NCBI RefSeq assembly: GCF_018437505.1
Contig: NZ_CP072467.1
Location: 186,001 to 250,000, forward strand
Reading direction: 5' to 3'
Source: Spiractinospora alimapuensis
GTDB lineage: Bacteria > Actinomycetota > Actinomycetes > Streptosporangiales > Streptosporangiaceae
Length of the DNA stretch: 64,000 nucleotides
In this document: positions 1 to 7,412 of the stretch, piece after piece
How the letters are laid out: every line of letters begins with the position of its first letter
Numbering within the stretch: the first letter of the stretch is position 1
The notes under the pieces: model-generated
The model's input: the letters and a program-made list of their open reading frames with translations, nothing else
What the model was told of the DNA's origin: nothing
Database searches by the model: none
Translations under genes and position numbers: made by a program

Positions 1-454
1 GTGCACACTCACGCGAAGGCCCTGGGGGCGGTGAACGCCATCCCTGCGAGCCGGTACGTCATCATGCCATCTCACCCCTCGATCGTGCACGGGGGGTCGG
101 CGAATTGCTCATAGAACTGTTACCGAAAACAGGTTTGACAGCAGCCTCCTGGGGGATCTGCCCTGTTTTGTCGATTTGGTCCGCGTGGCGCGTCGCGCCC
201 CACCGCCCTCATCCGGTAGAGGGAGTCCCACGGATGCGGGAGCTCGTCCAAGTTCCCTGTGTCCCCGCGTTGCGTCGCGGCGACGCTACCCGGACACTGG
301 TGGGCACGGCGTCACTCTGTGGCACGGCGACATGGCGGATCGGGAACCACGGACGGCTCGCGTCCGTCCCACCTCAAGAGTGGCGGGACGGAGTCGACGG
401 CGTATTCCGGGACTACGTCCGTCAGGGAAGTACCAACGACAAGAAGGGCCCATC
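1..454. other. Non-coding left edge
   Basis: I see no convincing gene here. The open frames that cross this stretch lack the codon bias of the neighbours and have no recognisable domain. A TTGACA hexamer sits at 135-140, but no good -10 element follows at normal spacing. The last 15 bases contain the ribosome-binding site of the next gene. Confidence 0.5.
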
Positions 455-862
455 GTGGCGCTGTTGCGGCTGATCCTGAACGTGATCTGGCTGGTGATGT
501 CCGGCATCTGGTTGGCGCTGGGTTACGCCCTCGCCGGGATCATCTGTTGCGTTCTGATCGTCACCATCCCGTTCGGACTGGCGTCCTTCCGGATGGCGAA
601 CTACGCGCTCTGGCCCTTCGGCCGTACCGTCGTACGGCGCGACCGCGCGGGTGGGGTCCAGACGGTGGGCAACGTCATCTGGATCATCGTCGCCGGATGG
701 TGGTTGACCATCGGACACATCACCACGGCGGCCGCCCTCGCCGTCACCATCATCGGTATCCCTATGGCTTGGGCGTCACTGAAGATGATCCCGGTCGCGC
801 TCGCCCCCTTCGGCAACGAGATCGTTCCCAGCGGCACGCGTCGGGAGCCCTGGCAGATCTAG
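455..862 (+). CDS. YccF-family small integral membrane protein
   Basis: This encodes a 135-residue membrane protein of the YccF domain family (formerly DUF307), whose biochemical role is not established. The protein has two similar halves. Each has a hydrophobic helix, a short loop ending in a Pro-Phe-Gly step (residues about 40-60 and 110-125), and conserved asparagines (RLILNVIWL near the start, VGNVIWIIVAGW in the middle). Two such repeats are typical of the family. The GTG start at 455 was chosen over the longer open frame from 176 because AAGAAGG at 441-447 gives ideal spacing and the family begins at this point; the upstream extension is low-complexity. The gene appears monocistronic. 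Confidence 0.8.
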   Translation: MALLRLILNVIWLVMSGIWLALGYALAGIICCVLIVTIPFGLASFRMANYALWPFGRTVVRRDRAGGVQTVGNVIWIIVAGWWLTIGHITTAAALAVTIIGIPMAWASLKMIPVALAPFGNEIVPSGTRREPWQI

Positions 863-988
863 CGCGTTCCGTCGCGCGCCCCCAAAGACAGGTGTGCGGC
901 GGGCACATCAACGCTAGAGTCGCACCGCGTCGGTCGCGGTGTGGCCGCGTCGTCGACGCGGAGAACCAAGGAGTCGAGGAGGAAACCC

Positions 989-2299
989 GTGCGCTGGAGG
1001 CTTCCGAGCGGATGGTCACTGCCACGTTGGCGGGCACGGACGACCACCGTGAGCGCGCCGCCTCCCCCTCCTCCGCCGCCGGAGCCAGAGCCCCCGGAAG
1101 AGGACGACCTGCTCAAGCGGGCGAGCGACACCGCGTGGCGGCTGCTCATCGTGGGCGCGGTGGGAGCCATCATCCTGTGGGGGCTGACCTACATCAGCAC
1201 CGCCGTCATCCCGGTCGTTCTGGCCGTGTTCCTGACCGCGCTGATGCAGCCGATGGCGACCGCGCTGCGCGCGCGGGGCATGGGCCGCGGCCCCTCGACC
1301 GCGATCACGTTCCTCGGTTCGCTCGTCCTGTTCGGTCTGGTCGTCTACTTCATCGTCGACCGGGCGGTGGCCGGCGCGGGCGACCTTGTCGACCCGGTCA
1401 GCGAGTTCCTCACCGAGGTGCAGAGCTGGTTGCGGGGGCTGGGGCTCGACGCCGAGCTCGTCAACAACTTCCTCAACGAGGCACAGAACGAGGTACAGAA
1501 CTTCGTCCAGAACAACCTCCAGGAGAACGCGCGCGTCCTCGCCGAGGGTTTCTGGACCGGCACCGTCGCCGTGGGCCAGGTCCTGTTCGCCATCGTGCTG
1601 CTGATGGTGTTGACCATCTACTTCCTGCACTCAGGTGACCACCTGATGAAGTGGATCGGATCGCTGTTCCCCGGCCACACCCGACGCGTGCTCTTCTCCT
1701 CCAGCAAGGTCGCCTACGAGGTGATGGGCCGCTACGTCCGGGGCGTGGCCCTGGTCGGTCTCTTCGACGCCATCGGGATCGGGCTGTTGCTGGTGGTGCT
1801 GTCCTTCTTCGGTCAGTTGCCCTTCAACCTCGCCCTGCCCCTGATCGTGCTGACCTTCATCGGCGCGTTCCTTCCCGTGATCGGGGCGTTCGCCACCGGT
1901 GCCCTCGCCACCATCGTCGTGTTGGTCACGAGCGGCCAACTGTGGATCGGGCTGCTGACACTCGCCTGGGTGATCTTCATCCAGCAGTTGGAGAGCAACC
2001 TCTTCGCCCCGCGCGTCTACGGGCGCGCCCTGGACCTTCCCTCCGCGGTCGTCCTGCTGGGAATCACGGTCGGTGCGATCGTGGGCAACCTCGTGGGCAT
2101 GTTCCTGGCCACGCCGATCGTCGCCGTGGCCGCCGCGTTGCTGCGCAACCGGCCCGGAGCCCGAGCCGAGGAGCACGCGTCCGACACTGGGGCCCGGTCG
2201 CCGGAGACGGAACCGGTGGGGGAGACCGCGTCGACGACCAGGGGCAAGCCGGAGTCCCCGCGGGCCGAGGGAGGATCGTCGCCGACCACGGGCGGCTGA
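989..2299 (+). CDS. AI-2E family (PerM-like) transporter
   Basis: This encodes a 436-residue polytopic membrane protein of the AI-2E/PerM family, which exports or exchanges small solutes; the substrate cannot be read from sequence. A proline-rich cytoplasmic N-terminus (residues about 20-40) is followed by paired helices, a long amphipathic central segment rich in Asn, Gln and Glu (about residues 140-185), and further helices around the family-typical LPVIGAF and QQLESNLFAPRVYGR motifs. The C-terminal tail is polar and charged. The GTG at 989 was chosen because AGGAGG at 977-982 lies six bases upstream; an in-frame GTG at 941 has no such site. The gene has its own transcription unit between YccF and the ABC-F gene. 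Confidence 0.88.
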   Translation: MRWRLPSGWSLPRWRARTTTVSAPPPPPPPPEPEPPEEDDLLKRASDTAWRLLIVGAVGAIILWGLTYISTAVIPVVLAVFLTALMQPMATALRARGMGRGPSTAITFLGSLVLFGLVVYFIVDRAVAGAGDLVDPVSEFLTEVQSWLRGLGLDAELVNNFLNEAQNEVQNFVQNNLQENARVLAEGFWTGTVAVGQVLFAIVLLMVLTIYFLHSGDHLMKWIGSLFPGHTRRVLFSSSKVAYEVMGRYVRGVALVGLFDAIGIGLLLVVLSFFGQLPFNLALPLIVLTFIGAFLPVIGAFATGALATIVVLVTSGQLWIGLLTLAWVIFIQQLESNLFAPRVYGRALDLPSAVVLLGITVGAIVGNLVGMFLATPIVAVAAALLRNRPGARAEEHASDTGARSPETEPVGETASTTRGKPESPRAEGGSSPTTGG

Positions 2300-2336
2300 C
2301 GACGATCGGTCACCGGGGACGGGAACAGTAAACAGC

Positions 2337-2365
2337 TTGGGCGGTGTTGAGGCTACGGGTACGCT
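2337..2365 (+). promoter_or_regulatory. Candidate housekeeping promoter for the ABC-F gene
   Basis: TTGGGC at 2337-2342 is followed after 17 bases by TACGCT at 2360-2365. This matches the actinobacterial TTGACN/TANNNT pattern and lies about 50 bases before the ATG at 2415. It was read by eye, with no transcript data. Confidence 0.35.
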
Positions 2366-2414
2366 GAAACACCGTCACCGCGCACACCCCTTTCTCGATT
2401 GAGGCTGTCTCACC

Positions 2415-4010
2415 ATGCTCTCCGCCACTGACCTGGAACTTCGTGTGGGCGCCCGGCTGCTGCTGGAGCCCACCAGCTTCAGCCTCGGCTCCGGGGAGCG
2501 GGTCGGCCTGGTCGGGCGCAACGGTGCCGGCAAGACGACCCTGATGAAGGTCCTCGCCGGCGAGGGCGCCGCCACCGCGGGCACCGCCGTGGCTCGCGGC
2601 AGCGTGGGCTACCTGCCGCAGGATCCGCGCACCGGCGACCTGGAGATCCTGGCGATGGACCGTGTCCTCTCCGCGCGCGGTATCGACGACGTTCGCCGCC
2701 GGATGCGCAAGGCCGAGAGCGAGATGGAGAGCGAGGACCCCGCGATCCGGGACCGCGGGGTGCGCAACTACGCGAAGTACGAGGAGCGGCTGCACGTCCT
2801 GGGCGGATACTCCGCCGAGGCCGAGGCCGCGACCATCACCGCGAACCTGGGGCTGGAGAACCGCATCCTGGCCCAACCGCTGTCGACGCTGTCGGGCGGT
2901 CAGCGGCGCCGCGTGGAGCTGGCGAGGATCCTGTTCTCCCGCGCCGACACCCTGCTGCTCGACGAACCGACCAACCACCTTGACGGGGACTCGATCACCT
3001 GGCTGCGCACGTTCCTTCGCTCGCACCAGGGCGGTCTGATCGTCATCAGCCACGATGTCGACCTCGTGGAGCACGTAGTGAACAAGGTCTTCTATCTCGA
3101 CGCCAACCGCTCCGTGATCGACGTCTACAACATGGGGTGGAAGGCGTATCTGGAACAGCGGGACGCCGACGAGCGGCGCCGCCGCCGTGAGCGCGCCAAC
3201 GCGGAGAAACAAGCCTCCGTGTTGAAGGAACAGGCGGAACGTTTCGGCGCCAAGGCCACCAAGGCGCGGGCCGCGAAACAGATGCAGCGTCGAGCGGAGA
3301 AGCTCCTGGACGGTGCCGGCCAGGAACGGGCCCAGGACCAGGTGGCCCGACTGCGGCTGCCGGCTCCGGCACCGTGTGGCCGGGTGCCGCTCACCGCCAA
3401 CGGCCTGACCAAGAACTACGGGTCTCTGGAGGTGTTCGCCGGGGTCGACCTGGCGATCGACCGCGGCGCCCGCGTGGTGGTGCTCGGTCTCAACGGAGCC
3501 GGGAAGACCACGCTGCTGCGGTTGCTCTCCGGCGTGGAGACGCCGGAGGCCGGAGAGGTCGTCCCCGGACACGGGCTCAAGTTGGGCTACTACGCCCAGG
3601 AGCACGAGACCCTGGACGAGGAGTCCACGGTGCTGGGCAACATGATGAGTTCGGCACCCGACCTACCCGAGGTCGAGGCTCGGCGCACCCTGGGCTCTTT
3701 CCTCTTCACCGGGGACGACGTGCACAAGCCCGCCTCGGTGCTGTCCGGTGGAGAGAAGACACGGTTGGCGTTGGCGGCGCTCGTGGTCTCCAGCGCCAAC
3801 GTGTTGCTGCTGGACGAGCCCACCAACAACCTCGACCCAGCGAGCCGGGAGGAGATCCTGGCCGCCCTACGGGAGTACGAGGGCGCGATCGTCCTGGTGA
3901 CGCACGAGGGTGCCGTCGAGGCGTTGCGGCCGGAGCGAGTCATCATGCTCCCGGACGGGACCGAGGACTACTGGAGTCCGGACCTCGCCGAGCTCATCAC
4001 CCTCGCCTGA
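2415..4010 (+). CDS. ABC-F family ATPase (duplicated ABC domains, no membrane part)
   Basis: This is a soluble 531-residue protein with two ATP-binding cassettes, characteristic of ABC-F proteins that act on the ribosome (translation factors such as EttA, or antibiotic-protection factors). The first Walker A is GRNGAGKTT at residues 35-42 and the second GLNGAGKTT near residue 360. Signature motifs are LSGGQ and LSGGE, and both Walker B regions read LLLDEPTN. Between the cassettes lies a basic, Glu/Arg/Lys-rich linker (about residues 240-310), the position of the P-site tRNA interaction motif. There is no transmembrane segment. Whether it gives drug resistance cannot be told from sequence. It has its own promoter candidate and is followed by a hairpin. 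Confidence 0.93.
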   Translation: MLSATDLELRVGARLLLEPTSFSLGSGERVGLVGRNGAGKTTLMKVLAGEGAATAGTAVARGSVGYLPQDPRTGDLEILAMDRVLSARGIDDVRRRMRKAESEMESEDPAIRDRGVRNYAKYEERLHVLGGYSAEAEAATITANLGLENRILAQPLSTLSGGQRRRVELARILFSRADTLLLDEPTNHLDGDSITWLRTFLRSHQGGLIVISHDVDLVEHVVNKVFYLDANRSVIDVYNMGWKAYLEQRDADERRRRRERANAEKQASVLKEQAERFGAKATKARAAKQMQRRAEKLLDGAGQERAQDQVARLRLPAPAPCGRVPLTANGLTKNYGSLEVFAGVDLAIDRGARVVVLGLNGAGKTTLLRLLSGVETPEAGEVVPGHGLKLGYYAQEHETLDEESTVLGNMMSSAPDLPEVEARRTLGSFLFTGDDVHKPASVLSGGEKTRLALAALVVSSANVLLLDEPTNNLDPASREEILAALREYEGAIVLVTHEGAVEALRPERVIMLPDGTEDYWSPDLAELITLA

Positions 4011-4097
4011 GTCCCGCCCCTTCTCGTCGCGCCGATCCGGCTACGTCGGGTATTTGCGTCTAAACCAGGCATTTTGGTGCATCTGGGTGTCGAACGT

Positions 4098-4130
4098 TAT
4101 TTCGGTCCGTAATCCGTTCGGGCCGAAATA
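4098..4130. terminator. Inverted repeat downstream of the ABC-F gene
   Basis: TATTTCGGTCC at 4098-4108 pairs with GGGCCGAAATA at 4120-4130 (10 of 11 positions), leaving an 11-base loop. It is noticeably AT-richer than its surroundings. No T-run follows, so it could be a terminator for the ABC-F gene or an operator for the next gene. Confidence 0.4.
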
Positions 4131-4236
4131 GCCCTCCGTATTCGGATCGCGCGGATTTTCGCGGCGACGGGTGGCGACCTCCTCTCCGATGTCTGATCAT
4201 GGGCTGTGTTCTGGCGCAAATACCGAGGAGGTACTC

Positions 4237-4450
4237 GTGATCGAGACCTTGGCAAAGGGCACACGAGTGACGGGAAGTGAACGCTCCCAGCTCGCGACCG
4301 AGCTGCGGCGGCGGTATGACGAGGGAGAGAGCATACGTTCCCTCGCCGCGGCGACGGGCCGTTCCTACGGCTTCATTCACCGCATCCTGATCGAGTCAGG
4401 GGGCCAACCTGCGCGGTCGCGGGGGCGCGACCCGTCGCTCGATCGACTAG
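4237..4450 (+). CDS. Small helix-turn-helix regulator with an apparent frameshift
   Basis: This encodes a roughly 70-residue DNA-binding protein of a family widespread in actinomycetes. The N-terminal part (LAKGTRVTG, then ELRRRYDEGESIRSLAAATGR, then SYGFIHRIL) is a clear helix-turn-helix. The family usually ends with an LRGRGGATR-type basic tail and a stop. Here that tail (NLRGRGGATRRSID, then TAG at 4448-4450) lies one frame away from the HTH. The break coincides with the G5 run at 4399-4403; four Gs would restore the expected protein. Without correction, the frame runs on into the enoyl-CoA hydratase gene. The GTG at 4237 has GAGGAGG five bases upstream. A GNRA-loop hairpin begins eight bases after the corrected stop, supporting the short version. 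Confidence 0.7.
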
Positions 4451-4457
4451 GTCGTTC

Positions 4458-4477
4458 GCGGCCCCGCGAGGGGCCGC
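4458..4477 (+). terminator. Terminator hairpin after the small HTH gene
   Basis: GCGGCCCC at 4458-4465 and GGGGCCGC at 4470-4477 form a perfect eight-base stem closed by a GCGA tetraloop. It starts eight bases after the frame-corrected stop of the HTH gene. No T tail, as is usual in high-GC actinomycetes. Confidence 0.55.
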
Positions 4478-4578
4478 ACCGTGGTGGGTGTCAGCAGAGG
4501 TCCCCTCGACCGACGCCCACCACGTTCGTTCCCAGGAGGGCTCGCCGCGTGACCGCGCACGGTGTAGGGTCCGTGGCC

Positions 4579-5367
4579 ATGGATTTCGACCTCGAATCAG
4601 CCGGACTCCGACTCCACGTCGACGACGCGGCCGCCCGTGTCACGCTCGACCGGCCCGAGCGTCGTAACGCCATGACCCCCCGCATGTGGCGGGCATTGGC
4701 CCATATCGGCCACACCCTTCCGCCCACTGTCCGAATTGTTGTGTTTGAAGGCGCGGGAAAGAGCTTCTCCACCGGACTCGACCTCTCCGTCCTGGAGGGG
4801 GCGGACGAGGACGGGAGGGAACTGGTCGCCGCCGCGAGCGCGGACACTCCCGAGAACCGCGCCCGGTTGGACGCCATGATCGCCGGATTCCAGGAGGGTT
4901 TCACGTGGTTGCGCCGCCCGGACATCGTGTCCATCGCGGCGGTCCACGGGCACGCCCTCGGGGCCGGGTTCCAGTTGGCGTTGTCGTGTGACATTCGCGT
5001 CCTCGCCGAGGACGCCACGATGTCCATGCGTGAAGCCGCGCTGGGGCTCGTCCCCGACCTGACGGGTACCAAGCCACTCGTGGAGCGCGTGGGGTTGTCG
5101 CGTGCCATCGAGCTATGCCTGACGGCGCGCAACGTCGGCGCGCGTGAGGCGGAGCGGCTCGGACTGGCGGAGATCGTGGTGGACGGCCCTGATCTGGCCG
5201 GCACCGTCGACGACCTCGTGGCCGCGCTGCTGGCCACTCCCGCGCCGGCCGCGTCGGCGACCAAGCGGCTCCTGATGGACGCCGCTGGGAACACCCTGTC
5301 GCGACAGTCGGAGGCGGAACGGTTGGCTCAGGTTCACCGGTTGCTCGCCCTGTTCGCCAACGAGTGA
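4579..5367 (+). CDS. Enoyl-CoA hydratase/isomerase (crotonase) family protein
   Basis: This encodes a 262-residue crotonase-fold protein. The first oxyanion-hole segment is FSTGLDLSVLEG and the second is HGHALGAGFQLALSCDIR, followed by MREAALGLVPDLTG. By alignment with rat enoyl-CoA hydratase, the Glu164 equivalent is present (in MREAAL). The Glu144 position, which normally follows the second glycine-rich loop, is Gln (GAGFQLA). The protein may therefore be an isomerase, hydrolase or other crotonase rather than a standard hydratase; the acyl-CoA substrate is unknown. ATG 4579 is chosen because TAGGGT at 4565-4570 resembles a -10 box placing transcription start at or next to this ATG (a leaderless mRNA); no Shine-Dalgarno is visible. 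Confidence 0.85.
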   Translation: MDFDLESAGLRLHVDDAAARVTLDRPERRNAMTPRMWRALAHIGHTLPPTVRIVVFEGAGKSFSTGLDLSVLEGADEDGRELVAAASADTPENRARLDAMIAGFQEGFTWLRRPDIVSIAAVHGHALGAGFQLALSCDIRVLAEDATMSMREAALGLVPDLTGTKPLVERVGLSRAIELCLTARNVGAREAERLGLAEIVVDGPDLAGTVDDLVAALLATPAPAASATKRLLMDAAGNTLSRQSEAERLAQVHRLLALFANE

Positions 5368-5561
5368 AGTACCCTGTTCGAGGCGGCTGACCAGTTTTGC
5401 GCGCATTCGGCGCCTCTAGCCGTCGGACATCGCCGGCCCCCCGCGGGCCCGATGCGGTGTAGCCACGGCGCGTTCTCGTCAGGCCCCTTCACGTGCGCCG
5501 CACGGCCGCGAGTCTCTCTTCGAACGCCGCCGGCACGGACACGAGGAAGGGTCGACGTCAC

Positions 5562-6923
5562 TTGACGCAATCATCACGCACGGGGTTCGGAGCACTCGGT
5601 CTCCCCGACCGGCTGGTCGACCGGCTGGCCGACAACGGCGTCACCGAACCCTTCCCCATCCAGGCGAGCACCATTCCAGACGTGTTGGCCGGGCGGGACG
5701 TGTTGGGTCGAGGGCGAACCGGATCGGGGAAGACACTCGCGTTCGGGCTGCCTCTCCTCGCGCGCCTCTCCGCGGACGGCGCGCGGCGGCCGCGTCCGGG
5801 ACGTCCGCGCGCGCTCATCCTCGTCCCCACCCGGGAACTGGCACACCAGGTTCGCGACGCTTTGATCCCCTACGCGCGCGTCGTGGGGTTGTGGGTCGCC
5901 GACGTGGTCGGCGGAGCTCCCTACGTACGTCAGATCAACGAGCTGCGGCGCGGGGTCGACGTCCTGGTGGCGACCCCGGGCCGTCTCAGCGACCTCATCT
6001 CCCAACGCGCGTGCTCGCTCACGGACGTGACCACCTCCGTGCTGGACGAGGCGGACCAGATGTGCGACATGGGGTTCCTGCCCCAGGTCAGTGAGTTGAT
6101 CGGGCAGATTCCCTCGGGCCGGCAGACCCTACTGTTCTCCGCCACCCTCGACGGCGACGTCGACACCCTGGTCGCTCGCTACCTCAGCGATCCGGTCGAG
6201 CACGCGGTGGACCCGGCCGTCTCCCGGGTCGCCACCATGGAACACCACATGCTGAAGGTGCTGCCACGCGACAAGAACACCCTGATCGACCAGATCGCTT
6301 CCCGTGAGGGCCGCACCCTGTTGTTCGCCCGGAGCCGGCACCGCGCCGACGCCATCGCCGAGGGCCTGGCCCGTGCGGGCGTGCCCTCCGCCGCCCTCCA
6401 CGCGGGCAAGTCGCAGAGTGTCCGGGCCCGGACACTGGCGAAGTTCCGAGACGGCACGCTCCACGCCCTGGTCGCCACCGACGTCGCGGCGCGCGGTATC
6501 CACATCGACGGCATCGACCTCGTCGTCAACGTGGACCTGCCCAACGGGCACAAGGACTACCTGCACCGCGGAGGTCGCACCGCCCGAGCGGGGGAGTCGG
6601 GCCGTGTGGTCACCCTCGTGCAGCCCAACCAACGTCGCCGCGCCCGCCGCCTCATGGACGACGCCGGTGTGGACGCCAGATGGCACCTGGTCAACCCCGG
6701 GGACGCTCTGCTGACCACGGTCACCGGCGCACGGGCTCCCAGCTACGTCCCCTGGGTCGAACCCCCGGAACCCGAGCGTCCCAGCCGCGGACGCGGCGGT
6801 CCACGCTCCCAACGCCACGGAGCCCCGCGACGCGGGGGTCGACGGTACGGCCAGAACGAGGATCGCCGCGGAAACCGCGGTCCCCGACACGGCGGCCGAC
6901 GGGGAACGGGCCAGACGGCCTGA
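5562..6923 (+). CDS. DEAD-box ATP-dependent RNA helicase
   Basis: This encodes a 453-residue superfamily 2 RNA helicase. Motifs in order are Q-motif region (PFPIQASTIP), I (GRTGSGKT), Ia (PTRELAHQ), Ib (TPGR), II (DEAD, in VLDEADQM), III (SATL), V (ATDVAARGI) and VI (HRGGRTARAG). Motif VI deviates from the usual HRIGRTGR by Gly for Ile and Ala for Gly. The C-terminus, from about residue 405, is an Arg/Gly-rich tail likely to bind RNA without specificity. The start is uncertain: TTG 5562 matches where the family begins and has GAGGAAGG about 12 bases upstream, while an in-frame GTG at 5493 would add a poorly conserved leader. It is monocistronic, with a hairpin downstream. Confidence 0.88.
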   Translation: MTQSSRTGFGALGLPDRLVDRLADNGVTEPFPIQASTIPDVLAGRDVLGRGRTGSGKTLAFGLPLLARLSADGARRPRPGRPRALILVPTRELAHQVRDALIPYARVVGLWVADVVGGAPYVRQINELRRGVDVLVATPGRLSDLISQRACSLTDVTTSVLDEADQMCDMGFLPQVSELIGQIPSGRQTLLFSATLDGDVDTLVARYLSDPVEHAVDPAVSRVATMEHHMLKVLPRDKNTLIDQIASREGRTLLFARSRHRADAIAEGLARAGVPSAALHAGKSQSVRARTLAKFRDGTLHALVATDVAARGIHIDGIDLVVNVDLPNGHKDYLHRGGRTARAGESGRVVTLVQPNQRRRARRLMDDAGVDARWHLVNPGDALLTTVTGARAPSYVPWVEPPEPERPSRGRGGPRSQRHGAPRRGGRRYGQNEDRRGNRGPRHGGRRGTGQTA

Positions 6924-7412
6924 CCCGCGCGAGACCCGGATCCGTGTGCGGCGAGGCGAATCCGCCCGCGCCGGCGCCACCTGTGCGGATGAGAGGCCCC
7001 GGCCCCGCCCGTGGGGGGGGGCCGGCGCGTGTGTCCACCACCGTGGCAGGGCCCACCTGCCGTGCCCGTGGTACTCCCGACTCTGAGCGGCTGGGGTATG
7101 GCGGCTGGGGTGGGGCCCGAACGATCCGGGCGGCAGTCGCCACGAGAGCCCACGCCCGACGAATGGGCGCACCCGAGGGTCCGTGTGGGGTGTTGACGAC
7201 CGCCCGGGCGCGGACCCAGGGAGCGCGGTGGCGACCGGACGCCGTGTGGCGGCGTTTGCGTTACCCGCATGGCGTGAGTAACATCAGCTCTTCGTCTGGC
7301 GGCAGGGTACTGCTGCGCGGTCGGTCGCAACGAACCGGACGGCTTTCCGGGGCGGGACCTCATCCCCGCCGCCGTTACCGGTCCCGCGTTCCGAAAGCCG
7401 AGTCGCGTCGCC
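6924..7412. other. 489-base intergenic region between helicase and HelD genes
   Basis: I see no gene here. It holds a hairpin at 6999-7025 (listed separately). It also holds a short inverted repeat, GTTAC at 7260-7264 and GTAAC at 7278-7282, with some matching flanks, which could be an operator for the HelD gene. I looked for a rifamycin-associated element, an inverted repeat known upstream of some helR genes, and did not recognise one. Confidence 0.4.
6999..7025. terminator. Hairpin after the helicase gene
   Basis: CCGGCCCC at 6999-7006 pairs perfectly with GGGGCCGG at 7018-7025 across an 11-base loop that includes part of a nine-G run. It is placed about 75 bases after the helicase stop and is a plausible factor-independent terminator. 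Confidence 0.45.

Noticed and set aside
135-163. TTGACA promoter upstream of the YccF-like gene
   Set aside because: No acceptable -10 hexamer lies at 16-19 bases, and the site is over 300 bases from the start codon.
4171-5367. Single 398-residue protein with HTH and crotonase domains
   Set aside because: The HTH family's usual tail and stop occur one frame away at a G-run, a terminator hairpin lies between the two parts, and the joining segment is low-complexity. Two genes with a frameshift is the simpler reading.
7200-7412. Rifamycin-associated element upstream of the HelD-like gene
   Set aside because: I found only a short GTTAC/GTAAC repeat. It does not resemble the known element.
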